A stretch of DNA of 64,000 nucleotides, taken from contig MCFE01000302.1 of the NCBI GenBank assembly GCA_002104905.1, positions 1 to 64,000 on the forward strand, in the 5' to 3' direction. Shown here one piece after another: positions 1 through 12,916 of the stretch (its first letter is position 1; the number at the start of each line of letters is the position of its first letter). Position numbers and translations under genes: made by a program. The notes beneath the pieces are model-generated. The model saw only the letters and a list, made by a program, of their open reading frames with translations. It was not told where the DNA came from and ran no database searches. Source of the DNA: Basidiobolus meristosporus CBS 931.73 (Eukaryota; Basidiobolomycota; Basidiobolomycetes; Basidiobolales; Basidiobolaceae).

Positions 1-1496
1 GGAATACGTATGTGGCTCGAACTTCCAGTTATCTAGGATGTTCCCAGTGTTCGCTACAAGAGCTGAGCCAGCTCAACCAATATACTACCAACAAGTACAA
101 GTGATCCCTAGGCTGTCTCATCTAGAGTTTTATTGCCACACTGCCTAATGAAACTAATTGGTTACGCATGGTACATCTGGATGCTCTCGTGATCACATAT
201 TTGCGTATGTTGGCTGGAGCTGAGTGGTGTGTGGTGCGGATTGGCCTAGCCAAGCGGTGAATTCAGAACAGATTCTGCATAAGAAACATGGGCATTCTCG
301 TCGCACCGCTTGCGAGCTGAATACCTGGCGATAACAAAGTTGCATGTTGTGAGAGCAGGTCTGAATGATCTAATGAATTTCTGGGATAAAATTCCACCAG
401 ACACCCACATTCTTGTATGGGATTTGATCTACAGAAGCTGGCGTCCCAAGATTCGTGAGTAGAGGAATTAGTAAGGTCAACATAGCATAATTGGTAAACA
501 ATGGTAACTTCAGATTGAGGCGATCCAGTTTTGCAAAGCAATCCACTTTGTAGCGGGTGCTTCCTCACCGACGCTATATTCTGTAACCGGGACTATGGAT
601 ACATAAATGGCCCAATCGGAGAACAGATCCTGCTTACAAATACTATCCCAGAGCAACTACCTTCCAGTGAACGTTAAATGTTCGTGCATATCAATAGCCA
701 TGCTGTGGTAAGCCAATCGTTAAGCAAGCTTCAAAGATAGGCTAGGCAAATTTAGACTGTTCAGTGGGTATTTGCATAGAACATTCATGAAGAGATGGTA
801 TAAAGCAGGATACCGGTACATACAACCCATCTCTCTCTGAGGTCTGGGACTGCGAAAACAGCTGCCAAGAAACAATCTGGGTCAGATTGGTAAGATAGGT
901 TTCAGTCCTCTCTGCCTGATAACCTGTAGCAGAGCCATGTTCGGGATTGCTCCTGCTATAAACCAAGGACTTTGTGGTATACCGGTGCAAATAGGACTGA
1001 GTGCTGTGTGGGGCCCATATACGTATGAGTCTGTACTATACGACATGCTTGGAAACGAGAGGCACAGGTAGCATATTTTTGGAGATGGGAGACAGTGACC
1101 CAATCATTCAATTGAGTTGATATATCAGTATCTGCCTGTCTAGCATTCGTGGGCGCCTGAAGAATAAAAGGCTCGTACCAGCAGACTTCGTGAGTATTGC
1201 ACGAATCCTCAAGACTCCATGCGTTCCCTTAGAGTAAACAGCATACTTGTATTCAGCGCATTTGCAGAAATCATCTACAACCCAATCCTCCAGGGCTCAG
1301 TCCAGAAATCACCGGGCTGGGGAAGCTCTGCTCAATGATATATTGATGACTATTCAAGATGTGTCATGGAATTAGGGAAAATCCGAGATCGTGAAGGTGG
1401 CCAATAGGCATTGATATACGTAACGGGGCTTAAAAGTCTTGATTTCACGAGACGGAACTCTCCTTTTCCCTTGGTTCCTTATTAGATTTATTCAAA
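1..1496. other. intergenic region, no supported gene
   Basis: No open frame here has recognisable domains, convincing splice sites or protein-like composition. The short minus-strand frames at 263-568 and 742-990 look random. The last 100 bases presumably hold the S4 promoter, with a pyrimidine-rich stretch near 1460-1470. Confidence 0.6.
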
Positions 1497-2385
1497 ATGG
1501 TATGTGTCTTCCTGAATGGATGGATGTGTTTAACTGGGGAATTGATAAACAATAATTGTTCAAACTTTTAACGATACTTTCTTCCATGTGTAGGCTCGTG
1601 GACCCAAGAAGCACTTGAAGCGCCTCAATGCCCCCAAGCATTGGATGTTGGATAAACTCACTGGTACATATGCACCCAGACCCTCCAGTGGCCCTCACAA
1701 GCTTCGTGAATGTTTGCCTTTGGTCATCTTTTTGAGGAACAGACTCAAGTATGCTCTCACCAAGAAGGAAGTTCAAAGCATCCTTATGCAGCGTCTTGTT
1801 AAGGTTGACGGCAAAGTTAGAACCGATACTACCTATCCTTCCGGATTCATGGACGTTATCAGCATCGAGCAAACTGGCGAACATTTCCGTCTTGTTTATG
1901 ACACCAAGGGCCGTTTCACCGTTCACAGAATTTCTGCGGAAGAGGCCGGCTACAAGCTATGCAAGGTCAAGAAAGTTCAAATTGGTGCCAAGGGTATTCC
2001 CTTCGTTATCACTCATGACGGTCGCACCCTCCGTTACCCCGACCCTCTTGTCAAGGCTAACGATACTGTCAAGCTTGATCTTGAGACCGGTAAAATGACC
2101 GACTTTGTCAAATTTGATATTGGCAACGTCGCAATGATCACCGGTGGACGCAATATGGGCCGTGTTGGAATCATCACCCATCGCGAGAAGCATCATGGTG
2201 GCTTCGATATTGTACACGTGAAGGATGTGCTAGATCGCCAATTCGCCACCCGTATGTCGAACGTATTCGTCATTGGCCAAAGCAACAAGCCTTGGATTAG
2301 CTTGCCCAAGAACAAGGGTGTCAAACTCACAATCACTGAAGAGCGCGATCGTAGAAGAGAGAAGCAACTATCCGGTTCTGCTTAA
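1497..2385 (+). CDS. RPS4: 40S ribosomal protein S4 (eS4)
   Basis: Small-subunit ribosomal protein, 264 residues, the usual eukaryotic length. Exon 1 is only the ATG (1497-1499). A 94-base intron (1500-1593, GTATGT...TGTAG) separates it from exon 2, which starts [10 protein letters not shown], the conserved eS4 N-terminus. The S4 RNA-binding region follows ([13 protein letters not shown]). The central eS4 domain comes next, then a C-terminal KOW segment ([20 protein letters not shown]). A single-codon first exon is common in fungal ribosomal protein genes. An AATAAA-like signal lies about 20 bases after the stop. Identification is secure. Confidence 0.97.
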
Positions 2386-2718
2386 ATATACGTGTAGTAT
2401 TCAATCCGAAATAAACATTTCTTTTTGTTGAACAGTGTATCATTAATCTGGCCAAGTGCCAAGTATAGATCAAAATAAAGTAACCAGGCGCTACACAACC
2501 CTACGGCAAAATGGGCAATGTTGTTCAAATCCTTATTTAATTTGTCTGCACTTATTGCGTGAACGTGACTACCAACGATATCACTCCAGGGTTAACGAAT
2601 CTCTGTAAATCAGAGCACACCCCAAATTTAAATAGTACCTGAGTTACGTTATCGTCAAGCTGAATATTCGAAAGCAAAACAATATAGACAACTCAACTTT
2701 CTGATTACCTCCAAAGCC

Positions 2719-3941
2719 ATGTCCTACAACGAAGTGGATGAAACTGAGCTCAACATTGAGCAAAAGATTAAGATTGCCTCTGGCTTCTTGTTGGCCAGCC
2801 CACCTGGCGAAGTCAACGACGTCTTCAACGGTAATATTTGGTTCTTCTTGGGATAAGTAGCCGAAGTGCCCCGATTTACACATCTTGTCTATTTGTAGAT
2901 ATTAGAAGCTTGATTGACGATGATGAAGTGCTTGTCGAGGGAATCATCGATACCCTTAGAGAATACAACACTGAGCAATTTGTTACCGTGGCTTTACCTG
3001 AACAGGAGCAGGAGGTATTAAGGAGAGCACGCTGGCCTCCCCAAAAAAGGCATTCTAACGGATTTCTTTACTTAGGTTGTTGTTTGCAAAGCTGGTGAGG
3101 TAGACGAGGTTCACTATCTGGATCCTCGCTCCAAGCAGGTTTTCAAGTTTGATCATCTACGCCAGGTATGCTCGCTTCCCCACTATAACGTCCTATTCAC
3201 GAGCTAAACTACCGTACTCTAGACTGTTGCTGACCTTGAAGAACATACCCCAGACGAAGAGATGGAGCCCTTCAGGTATTTTACTGGTATATATATACAC
3301 ATATATCCTCACTTGCTTACGCGGTTTCTCTCACCAGAGCTGCTTTGGAAGAAGCCGTCGATGCCTATTGTGCTGACCACTATCCCAATGGAACTGCATC
3401 CGTTTTCACCTCGGGAAGAGTCCTCACAATTGTCGTAGTTGACAACAAATACAATCAAGCCAACTTTTGGTAGTTTTTTACGTCAAGTCTACATCATCCT
3501 GTGATTTACTTAACAGGCTCTCTCATCAAAAGGAACGGAAGATGGCGCTCATTGTGGACCTTAGACTTGGATTCTAATGAGCTGAAGGGTAGCCTCAAGG
3601 TGCAAGTTCATTATTTCGAGGATGGCAACGTTCAACTCAACTCATCAAAGGATGTGACCATTGAAATCAATGCTGGCTCGGTAATTTACTGGTTGAAATA
3701 TCGCAACATGACCAAGCGCTAACATCGGTCAATGTAGAATCCCGGCCTCATCGCCAACCTTGCAATCAAGAAGATCACCAAAGCTGAGAGCGAATTCCAG
3801 GAAGGAATGAACAATGGCTATAACCAACTCTCAGATAGTACATTCAAGGGACTTAGAAGAACACTACCCGTGACCAGAAGTAAGATTGACTGGGACAAAA
3901 TGATGAATTACAAGATCGGCTCGGAACTAGCCTCGAAATAA
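2719..3941 (+). CDS. CAP1: F-actin capping protein subunit alpha
   Basis: Alpha subunit of the CapZ heterodimer, which caps actin barbed ends in the cytoplasm with the beta subunit. Seven exons are inferred: 2719-2830, 2899-3014, 3076-3165, 3223-3275, 3338-3469, 3533-3680 and 3738-3941. The N-terminus ([20 protein letters not shown]), the [11 protein letters not shown] motif rebuilt across intron 5, and the C-terminal tentacle ([29 protein letters not shown]) are typical. Intron 5 probably ends at the AAAAG just before GAACGG, because only that acceptor restores NFWNGRW. Introns are 57-69 bases. It starts about 330 bases after S4 on the same strand, as a separate gene. The gene symbol is the yeast-style name. 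Confidence 0.95.
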
Positions 3942-4461
3942 TTCTATATGGAACCTCTGGTTGATTGCTCTCATTCTTCACCTCCAACCAAGCGAACTCT
4001 GACTTTACTAGAGGTTTCTGCTCTCTAAGTTTATCACCTCACAAATAAATTTCATCAATATTGAATCATGGATGAATCTAAATGCGCATTTTGATCGAAT
4101 CTCTTGATTACGTCAATGCTGGTTGCCATGGGACATTCCTTAGCATAATTCCAAATTAACTCAACTTGGTATGACACTAACCATGAATTAGTAGCCTTCC
4201 AGAAGTGGTTGGCTTTTTTTGCACGGACATTTGTTTAGCCCATCAAGTGTTTTATCGACCCACTGGTATGTGGACATCTGTGCGGTTGTATTATGTATGT
4301 TTACGTGATACGCAGAGGGCACAAGTGCATAAACGGAACATATTTATTCAGGATTTGCCCGCATGCATCTGCAACACATGCCTTTACATTAAACCTAGTC
4401 TAAGTCCTATCTAAAATCATGCCTTGATGTTCAAAATGGGATAACTGGGGCTAGTGATATC
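3942..4461. other. convergent intergenic spacer
   Basis: Spacer between the 3' ends of the capping-protein gene (plus) and the dCMP deaminase gene (minus). It is AT-rich with no convincing frame. An AATAAA hexamer near 4043 would suit the plus-strand transcript. Confidence 0.5.
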
Positions 4462-5653
4462 TTAGGGATTAAATAGATCAGTAGTCATTTGAAAGTGATT
4501 GATTAGCGCATTGGATAGAAGCTTGCTATCTCCTTCTAGTTCAGATGATAGAGAGACTGGTGTATGTTGTCGCAATTGAATACCAGCTTCACAGAACATC
4601 TCCGCAGTCTTCTCGTCCATACCGTACGCCTGGGAGTACACCACCTCTTGAACGCCAACTTGCACAATCTTCTTGGCACACCCTATAAACACTCAGCGGT
4701 TAGTGTGATCAACCAACGGATAATAGACAAGCTCGTAGGCCAGTACCTAAACAGGGACACGTATTGCAATAGAGAATAGCATGACCAGGGCCCTCTAAAC
4801 GCTCCCGTCCCGCTTCTAGTAGCGCATTCTCTTCAGCGTGAAGGCAGAGGCACGTTCCCAAGTCCACCCCACATTTGGCACCTTCGTTACATCTCTCGCA
4901 ACCCCCATCATTGCAATTTTTCAAATTACGAGGCTTTCCATTATACCCGGTTGAAATGACTCGGTTGTTCTTGACCAAAATACATCCGACTCGGCGCTTC
5001 ATACAGTTTGCGCGACGTGCAGCAAGCTCCGAGAGAAGCATAAAGTAAGTGTCCCACGAGGGTCTTAACCGATCGGGGTTAGTGATGTCTAGAGAATCCA
5101 GGTGCTTGTGAAGTTCCTCCACATTATCGAACGGATTAAGGATGGATAGCTCGGCCAATTTTGCCTGCTTATATACCGGGATAGTCATATCAGAATCATA
5201 AGATTTCTTGGAATGGTACATGAGCGCGTCACTCTCAAAGACGAAGTTGGCTAGCATGGCAGGATTGTTGTTTTCGAGGCTGTTTCTGCTCAACCATCTG
5301 TTGTATCTGACTATCAAAGGCGCGTCAACAGCCACCAGCAAGAAGAAAGGGCGTTTCCTATTTCAGGAAAGGGTTAGTGGCTCCGCAGCGTCAGTAATCT
5401 AGAACAACGATGCAACAAACCTATACAAATTAAGTTCATTTGCTGTGGAGATATGGCAGATTACATAGTTGGAGCGCCAATTTTTGGTCGTGAATTCTTG
5501 GATCTCCTTGGCAGAATCGAAAGTGAGCGCGTTGAACTCCTTTGCACGCGGATCGGTGGTGAGTGTTATGTATTGAAATTGGTGAGCCTCAATGAGGTAC
5601 CTGGCGATTGTGTGCTTTCCGCTGCAAAGGGTTCCTGTAAGTCCGATGAACAT
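4462..5653 (-). CDS. DCD1: deoxycytidylate (dCMP) deaminase
   Basis: Deaminates dCMP to dUMP, feeding thymidylate synthesis. Three exons: 5421-5653, 4747-5357 and 4462-4682, with GT-AG introns of 63 and 64 bases, give 354 residues. The N-terminal region carries a P-loop-like GLTGTLCSGKHTIA and resembles the extended N-terminus of yeast-type DCD1. The catalytic deaminase domain has the zinc ligands and proton-shuttle Glu in CLHAEENALLEAG and TCPCLGCAKK; the latter is completed across intron 2. CGVDLGTC just upstream resembles the extra metal site of dCMP deaminases. The start is placed at MFIGLTG; the frame stays open upstream but nothing conserved lies there. Confidence 0.94.
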
Positions 5654-6936
5654 GATAGTAGCTAGGAGTTTGGCAACCCAGAGGTGTTGTGAATAAGTTG
5701 TGCAAAACAACCTACTCCATAAGAGTCCATATTCATCGAAGATACTCGTAATCGGTCGTTGATTGGATAGAAATAGGTCTCGATTTGGTAACGTCATATT
5801 TTGTGTAAACATTCGACTTCTGTTAACTGGGCCAAACTGTAGTCAACCTTTGAAGATCGATGACGAATTATGCTAATCACAATCAACGATATGGTTTATT
5901 TCATGAATGGTATGCCTGTGGCATGGTGTAATCACCATCATGATTTTATTCAGAGCCAGTGAGTAGCCCCTGAGCCTGAAATAGTTACGTAGGCTGCCGG
6001 TCATCATCGATTCAAAGGCTTCCTATCGAATATGAAATAAGCAATCACTTGTGACCTCTCTACGGAGAGTTTTGGAATTCGATGCACCTGTGAGACATAA
6101 CATCAATAAATTGTATCAGGACAGTATTCAGGGCACATACCGCAAACACACTCAAACAACGGATGTCACCTCCTACAAATCCCAAGCAAACTGATGCACC
6201 TGCGTTGCAGCTAGGATGGTCCATCTAGTTTTACAGCAACCAGACCATGGAGGTTTGTATTACAACAATGTATAGAAACCAGATTAGTGGCGTCTGTAGG
6301 CTCCTAGACTTGTGAGAAAACCCAAGTTCCCAAGTACAGTCATCTCTCAGATGTACTGTCTACTACACAGTGTATGAATTTCTATTGTGTCAAAGCGCAC
6401 AATATCTAGTCACCACAGAAAGTAGGGGAACTACTTGACTGATAACTATCCTCTTGTGCATGAACTCCAACACTACTCCAGACTTTATGCATGGCGAGTG
6501 GCGTGCCATGAATAACCTCAATTCAACTGAGCTTTTTGCGGGAATCCTTACGAGCACCATTGCAGATAGGTGCATGCCCAGCACGGCACTAGTATTTGGG
6601 TTGCACAAAATAATGAGTATTGCTCCAGCTCAACGGCCATCTAAGATTCTTCCCTGATGTCTGAAACCAATAGTATTTGGCGATTTCCTAGGCTGGGTAA
6701 AGGGTAACAGTGTGATACAACAAGAAACCATCCAATACCATGCTTTCAGTAGAAAAGTTGGAGAGCTCTGATTGGGAAATGTGACCGCGAATATACATAC
6801 TGCTGATTTGGCTTTAGCCGGATGTGGGTGAGCCCAAGTATATATGAATTTTATCAATATTTTAAGGGCACCAATCTGACGATTCTCCTTCTGGTTGAAT
6901 TTCCATTATTTTTGAACGCAAATCACCTGATCTGCG
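5654..6936. other. divergent intergenic region
   Basis: Upstream regions of the minus-strand deaminase and the plus-strand regulator. Short frames on both strands near 6390-6860 overlap each other and lack protein-like composition. No RNA gene or repeat was recognised. Confidence 0.5.
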
Positions 6937-8533
6937 ATGGATTTCCTTTCCGGTCCAATTTCATATAATAATCCCTTTCCGTTCCTCTCCGGCTCCAATT
7001 TTGTAACTCTTCTACTCATGGCTCAGGTCATTTCTTCCTCTTTGACTTCGTCGAACAGTACTTATAACAGTGGTACCCTCACCAACCACAACCAGAATAT
7101 TCTCTCCAATCAGGTTTCCCCTGAAAACAACGAAGTGAGCGAGAACGCGCTTGAAAATCCCGCACAAAAGAAGAAGAAAAAGGCCACTCGCGCATGCTTC
7201 CATTGCCAGAAAGCGCATTTGACTTGCGACGATTGTATGTTGTTGTTTTGCCGTCTTATTGCAAAGAGGTATATTTTTCTGATCATATCTCGTGTCTCCA
7301 TAGCTCGCCCCTGTCAACGCTGCATCAAACGAAACCTGGCTGGTTCTTGTAAAGATGGAGTCCGTAAAAAGGCGAAGTATCTTCAAGATGCATACGACGA
7401 AAGTCCAGAGCCTGGTACGTAGCAATTTCCCTCATAACGTGTCCGCACTTTCGTGACTTCTAATCCCCGCACAAACAGCCGTGAGTGACAGCATCGGTTC
7501 GAGCGAGATGTTCAATAATTATCAAATCAAACATAACCATGGATTCGATTCTGAGGCGTTAAATTTGGAATATTCGATGCTCAGTACCATGCTTGCTAAT
7601 CCCACCTCCACTGGTCTTCCTGATCCAGCGACATGGGGGGCCATAAGCGAAGTCCCTACCCACAACCTGTTTGCTATTAGCAACATGATGCAAAGAAGCC
7701 CAACAATGATCAATACAGTTCCTGCTATCAGTGCAATATATCACAACCCTACCGCACCATTTAACTATACCGAAGGATTTCACTATCTCCTAAGATATAT
7801 ACGAGAAAGGTACTCAAGGGCTGTGTATACATCCATTTGTAGTAATACTCTAATAACGAGCATATCAACAGAATGGACAAAGATGCAATCATGCGGATTT
7901 GCAAAGCCATGGCGATATTCAGACCGTCGTTCATAATCCTAATTAAGAACCTGACGGAGGAGGATTTGATCTTCATGGAAAAGAGTTTTCAACGCATTAC
8001 GTTGGTATGTCCCCTTGTATAACCGTGTGACCGATTGCCAAATACTTAGGACGAAAAATTTTAGGAATTCGAGAAATTGATTAGTTTCTCGGGAACGCCA
8101 ACAATACTGTGGCGACGAACAGGTCAAATTGCATTGGTTGGGAAAGAGTTTTCATTATTGACGCAGTGGTCCAAAGAGGACCTTTTGAGTAAGCCTACGT
8201 ACATCTATGAGGTACAATTCAGCTCCTTTCTACCAATAGCTGACAATTTGCTAATCATCTTAACCTAGCTTATGGACAACAATTCAGCGGTCAATTATTG
8301 GGAGAAGTTCGCAACGCATGCTTTTGACAACTCGGAGCAATCCGTCATGACCAAGTGTACACTGATAAGTTCTACTGGACGCGCTGTCCCGTGCACTTTT
8401 TGCTTTACCTTCAAGCGCGATATATTTGATATTCCTCTGGCTATCGTAGGCAATGTAAGTTCGTCTAAGTTGATACTTCTCAAGACTCCCGAGATTCATA
8501 TTCTATTTCTAGTTTCTACCCATCCTTGGATAG
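6937..8533 (+). CDS. ERT1/AcuK-like Zn2Cys6 transcription factor with PAS domain
   Basis: Nuclear transcription factor of the fungal family controlling gluconeogenesis and non-fermentable carbon use. Seven exons: 6937-7234, 7304-7414, 7479-7809, 7872-8004, 8065-8211, 8269-8454 and 8513-8533. A Zn2Cys6 binuclear cluster starts at [15 protein letters not shown], is completed across intron 1 by [15 protein letters not shown], and is followed by the family linker RKKAKYL. The C-terminal half holds the PAS-like domain: the region around [21 protein letters not shown], then [29 protein letters not shown], ending GNFLPILG. A basic run KKKKKA precedes the cluster. Translation may start at 6937 or at the Met at 7018. 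The 16-base final coding exon is short but restores the family C-terminus. Confidence 0.93.
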
Positions 8534-9089
8534 GTTGTGGGGTTGCTTAGAGTAACAGAGAACTGTCAGGCACAGACTCTTATCGCGATTTCATACATTC
8601 CTACTCGAGTTACGAAATACTCTCCCTATCTTTGTGTCCGTCTGATCTTGTTACGGGTGGATGTCTTTATGATTGATATTCTTGGGACTCGGTCACGCAC
8701 ACGAACACACACATATATATAAATACGCATGGTTATGGCTGCAGTGCTGAATGTTTGATATCCTTGCAAGAGTGCGCTACGATCCTCATAGAAGCGTCGA
8801 CTAGATTGCCTGGTCTTCTTCGTTGCCTTTCAGCTGTGCTTTTGGCTCCTCAAAGCCAAGTTTCACGCGAGAGTCACATGCTCTTGCCGAACCAAGATTC
8901 CAAGTCACAGAGTTCAATAAATGGTACAGCATGGAAATGGAAAGAACCTTCTGGAACGAAAGATCTAAATCGGTATTTATTATCGCATTGCATCTGTCTA
9001 TGAAATATTTCCCGCAAATCCAATTCCGATTCTCCCAAATAGTAAGATAGCTTATGAAAATCCGAGCGAGCACCCCATATCGAGGTATA
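8534..9089. other. intergenic region with CA/TA microsatellite
   Basis: 3' side of the ERT1-like gene. A simple CA then TA run lies at about 8696-8720. Frames at 8755-9169 exist on both strands but none shows recognisable features. Confidence 0.45.
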
Positions 9090-9527
9090 CTATGCTGCAC
9101 TCTTCTTAGCATAAATAGATTGTGGGGGAGTGAGTAAAATCTTGGGATACTTATGGGCAGTCCCTTCATGGACTGCTTTCAGGGTTGGTGAGGACATTGG
9201 TTGTGTGAGCAGCTCTGAGCTAACTCCTAGTGAGCCTTGCTTGGGTCTAGGGCATTGTTTCCTCGGCCGTATCAGCTGAACTGTGTACCCTACTATTGTG
9301 AAGAGAACTACAGCTGCGAGAAGGCTGAGTAGGATAAGCAGTGTCAAAATCAAGGCTCTACTCATGCTGGTGTGATCGTAAATGACGGTTGAGGTCGTGG
9401 AGTTCATGTGAGCCAAGACAAAAGGAATCCCTTCGTTGATGGGTTTGTCTATCGCGACCCCACCCACCAGTGGGGCAATAAATGGAGAAAACAGGAGTGA
9501 AATTTTGGCTGCAGCACCGCCAGTCAT
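9090..9527 (-). CDS. hypothetical single-pass membrane protein
   Basis: A 145-residue frame with no family I recognise. A strongly hydrophobic segment at about residues 57-85 (ALILTLLILLSLLAAVVLFTI) should span a membrane. It is followed by a basic stop-transfer run (RPRKQCPRPK). The N-terminal part is moderately hydrophobic, with NST N-glycosylation potential, which suggests a lumenal or extracellular N-terminus and a cytoplasmic tail ending KKSAA. A TATA-like TATTTATATAAAG lies about 75 bases upstream of the start on this strand (near 9598-9610). That promoter and the single open frame are the support; conservation is untested. Confidence 0.45.
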   Translation of the reverse strand: MTGGAAAKISLLFSPFIAPLVGGVAIDKPINEGIPFVLAHMNSTTSTVIYDHTSMSRALILTLLILLSLLAAVVLFTIVGYTVQLIRPRKQCPRPKQGSLGVSSELLTQPMSSPTLKAVHEGTAHKYPKILLTPPQSIYAKKSAA

Positions 9528-12247
9528 TGGTATCTACAGTGAACTATCTACGGGTTAAGCTGGTGATTTCGTTTGCTGAGATGGTCACTGCATTGCTTTA
9601 TATAAATACTGATCCGAAGTGGACAAAGGCTAGCTGACATTGCATGAAGAATCAACGGTGTCGAACTATTTTTAGCCTTCACTTTGTTGACCTCACCCAC
9701 CACAATGGTCATTTCGGACTAAATTCCCTCCACATGATTGATCTCCTCCACGCTAAATATGCAAGGGTGACACAATGACGAGGAGAAAAGGATCTATTCC
9801 TTATTATTGTAAGAAAATGATCGCCACGCGCTTGCCGATTTTGTGGAGCCTTCATTGTAAAGAGTGATATATGAGCTAATGCAGCAAAGAACACAAGGAA
9901 TCAGTAGGGTCATTCGGTACGAGTTGATATTCGTAGGATTATTATGTCGTATAGATGTCTTGTGGTGAGCCCATGAACCTGTTGCCCCTATAGAAATCAT
10001 GGTCTGGAGAGTAGCAGTCTAAATTGTTGGACTGTACATAAATCCTAGGGAGGGCCTCGCTTCATTCCAGTATATATGTGCAGTTCCAGAAAATATCTTC
10101 GGAAATTGGATTACCAAAGCACAGAGGAGCTGTCTGAAACTAAATCATTGTATGCAAGGTGAATAGTACTATCATACTTTGGCTGAGCTTATTTAGCTTG
10201 GAGACCTTATTTGTTGCGATCATACCATAGGGGGTTTTCAGATTTCCAGCAGTATGGGCTCCTACAAAGCCTGCTGATACTTGGGACTACTCGGACTGGC
10301 GGCAGGGTGTGAGACCCATTCCTCGATAATTCCCTCGGCCATCATTAATAAACCACTTGCAAAAAGCCGATATCGTACATCCAGTTATGCATGAAGTTGA
10401 TATCCCATTCCCATATCTATGTTAATCTTGTATATTTGAGTCTTTGCATAAACTTAATCATGGTTCGTATAGCTAAAGACGACCCCACCATTGCCTTTTC
10501 ATGCTGCTGGGGTGGGAAACTATACATGTACGTGAATAGCAATTCGCATTGCTGCTCTTAGCAGCGTAGCGTTCACGTGATTTGTATTTTGCAACTAGAG
10601 CAACATCCGTTGCACTGTTCTTGCAGTAGTCATAATCTTGAGTGCCAACTCATTCAAAGATCATCAAGGTCTTGCTTCTAGATTGCCCCCATGATGTAGT
10701 CGCCCGCTAATCTTGCATCATTATTGGTCATGGATCTCTCGTGTTGTGAGATACAGCTGACCAGTGACTCGATTGCTGAACAGGCATCGAGTGGATTAAT
10801 AACAATATTTATGTATATCGTGATAGCTAGCTACTAACGAAAATATGGGAGAAAACTGAAGGGTGGATAGAGTGATGCATACAGCGAGACCAGTTAATCT
10901 CTGGGTGCTTCAGCAGGCAAATACCGGATTAAGCAACGGCCATTGCACTCTAGGGCAATTTTCAATTGTTGGAGCTAGCACCAATATTGCTTTTTCATCA
11001 ATGACATTCAACAATTTAGTTATACCTTCGGAATTTCATGGCTTGATTGCTCAGAAGTCCTGAGAAGCCGGTCTCACAGTGCGCTTTGGGTTGGTGGTAC
11101 AGGTTTTGGAATGAGCATATTGTTCAAGTATGATGCAAGTCCCGGCGTGGACACTCTTTCTGATGGTTTTTTACCGAGCGGGTTTTCGCATGTCATATGC
11201 AATGTCCGAGCCCACCCATGCCTAGGATTTCGTTGCCTGCAGAATCGATTATACCAAAATGGAAACTAAAGGCAGGCAACGTCACATGCATCGCGGTATG
11301 CAATGTACCACTATACTGTGGATCTTGAAGAAAGACGATGCGAAGGCTTCTAATGAAATGTTGTCGTCGTTGCTTTTTAATGCAAATGCCCTGGTATTCG
11401 GTTTCACTTGACTTACCATCCAGTGGTCAGCAGTCTGGCTCCCCATGAAGATTGAATTACCTGTCCCTCCACCTAGGAATAGGACCATTGAACAGCCATC
11501 TATTGGAAACCATGCATTTGCTCGATTGATGATCCCCAACTCACAGTGTGATGGTAGTCACTGCATCACACATTGGCCCGACACATTAGTTCATGTCACC
11601 GTATTGTTTTTTGCCCAGCGGACACAAGGTTGGCACGTAAAGAACGGCCCCGGATTCTGGGGAAATCAATGATCTGTGGAAATTTTCACCACTTGAACCT
11701 CATCCCCAATCTGCTCAGCCGCCACTCTGGTGCCCTTGGTTTGGGGTGAATGAAAATGTGGAATAAATGCAGCAATAACTAACCTGGCTTAGAGACGAAA
11801 CAAATACCAAATGTATTGATGTAACATTCGCGCTTAACACCAATAGTCTTGGTGCAATTGAGATGGTGTGCTTCGGCATGAACAGGCCGTGCCGTGTAGC
11901 CTCCGAGGGTGATGATCTCGAGAGCTGAGTATTGCTATTTGTGCCGCGCCTTTTCTCGACGTCAGAACAATGAGGCAGTCTTAAAAAGGCAATAAAATCC
12001 GGAGTACTCAACTACTGCAGTGAGATATGGGAGCAGGAGCAATGGTTCACAACCAACAGTCAGACAGATCACTAGCTAATGGCCATTGATTGGACGTCTA
12101 TGGCCTTATCTGAAATCTGACCATGCAATGGGTGAAAACGGACTCGGAGGATACAGGAAGAGATCAAGCCCATAAGAAAGACCTATAAGAACCAGCCATC
12201 TGCGCGCAGACCAATCTTTACTGGCATCAACGAGTGCCATTCAGATT
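9528..12247. other. long intergenic region with one possible exon
   Basis: About 2.7 kb without a recognisable gene. On the minus strand, 11,666-11,788 reads as a protein-like terminal segment (TRVAAEQIGDEVQVVKISTDH then stop), preceded by a possible acceptor, with open frames further up at 11,715-12,011. I could not assemble a convincing gene. The interval probably also holds upstream control sequences of the cyclin gene, with TATAAG at about 12,184. Confidence 0.35.
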
Positions 12248-12916
12248 ATGGTCACATCGTTCAACACCATATTCATTCCAGCAACTCCTCATTCCTACGG
12301 GGCAGTCCGGAAACCCTCAGCTCATGTCACCAACGATTCACGACAGTTTCTTGTCAGCCATTTCCCAAATCTTTCCACGGTGAGAATGACAGAATTTGCT
12401 GCGCACATCGTGTATTTTCTATGGCTCTCTCCGAGCACCACCATTTCTGATCAGAGCTTCAATCGATCCCCATTGTCTTCTGATTTGAAGGATGTATTCT
12501 CGAATATATTTCTAAACCTTGAGCTGCCCACTGTCACGATCGTTCTGGCCCTAAAATACATGTACAGGATACGAATCTCATTGAGTACAAGCACATTGGA
12601 TCTTGGGAACCTGACCAAGCTGTTCGTGACCAGCCTGCTGCTGACCACGAAGTACCATTTGGACTGTAATATACGAAACTCCGAGTGGTCGAGCAAGGTT
12701 GGGATTAGGACTGACGAGCTGTCAAGAATGGAGCGTTGGATGCTAAGGGAGTTGCGATACGACCTAGGGATCACCGTTGAAGATTTTCTAGCATGGGCGA
12801 AATGGCTAAGCTTCAGCTGGAATCAGTCCTCAGCCCACACCCGGAGCCGTGGCGTCTATCAGGAGAAGACGATCAATTTCCAGAATGCAGCCCATCAATT
12901 GCACCATGTTGCCTGA
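12248..12916 (+). CDS. Pho80/PCL-like cyclin
   Basis: A 222-residue intronless cyclin. The cyclin box runs from about residue 75 to 190. It includes IVLALKYMYRIR (the helix whose Lys usually contacts the kinase), LFVTSLLLTTKYHLDCNIRNSEWS, and the signature ELSRMERWMLRELRYDLGITVEDFLAWAKWL. The pattern of tight helices with little outside the box resembles yeast PCL1/2/CLG1 and the Pho80-like group that activates a Pho85-type kinase. The exact subgroup cannot be settled. The residues after the box (SAHTRSRGVYQEKTINFQ) look disordered. A TATAAG box lies about 60 bases upstream. Confidence 0.85.
   Translation: MVTSFNTIFIPATPHSYGAVRKPSAHVTNDSRQFLVSHFPNLSTVRMTEFAAHIVYFLWLSPSTTISDQSFNRSPLSSDLKDVFSNIFLNLELPTVTIVLALKYMYRIRISLSTSTLDLGNLTKLFVTSLLLTTKYHLDCNIRNSEWSSKVGIRTDELSRMERWMLRELRYDLGITVEDFLAWAKWLSFSWNQSSAHTRSRGVYQEKTINFQNAAHQLHHVA

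Noticed and set aside
1492-1926. 144-codon minus-strand frame opposite ribosomal protein S4
   Set aside because: Antisense shadow of a conserved coding exon, with no features of its own.
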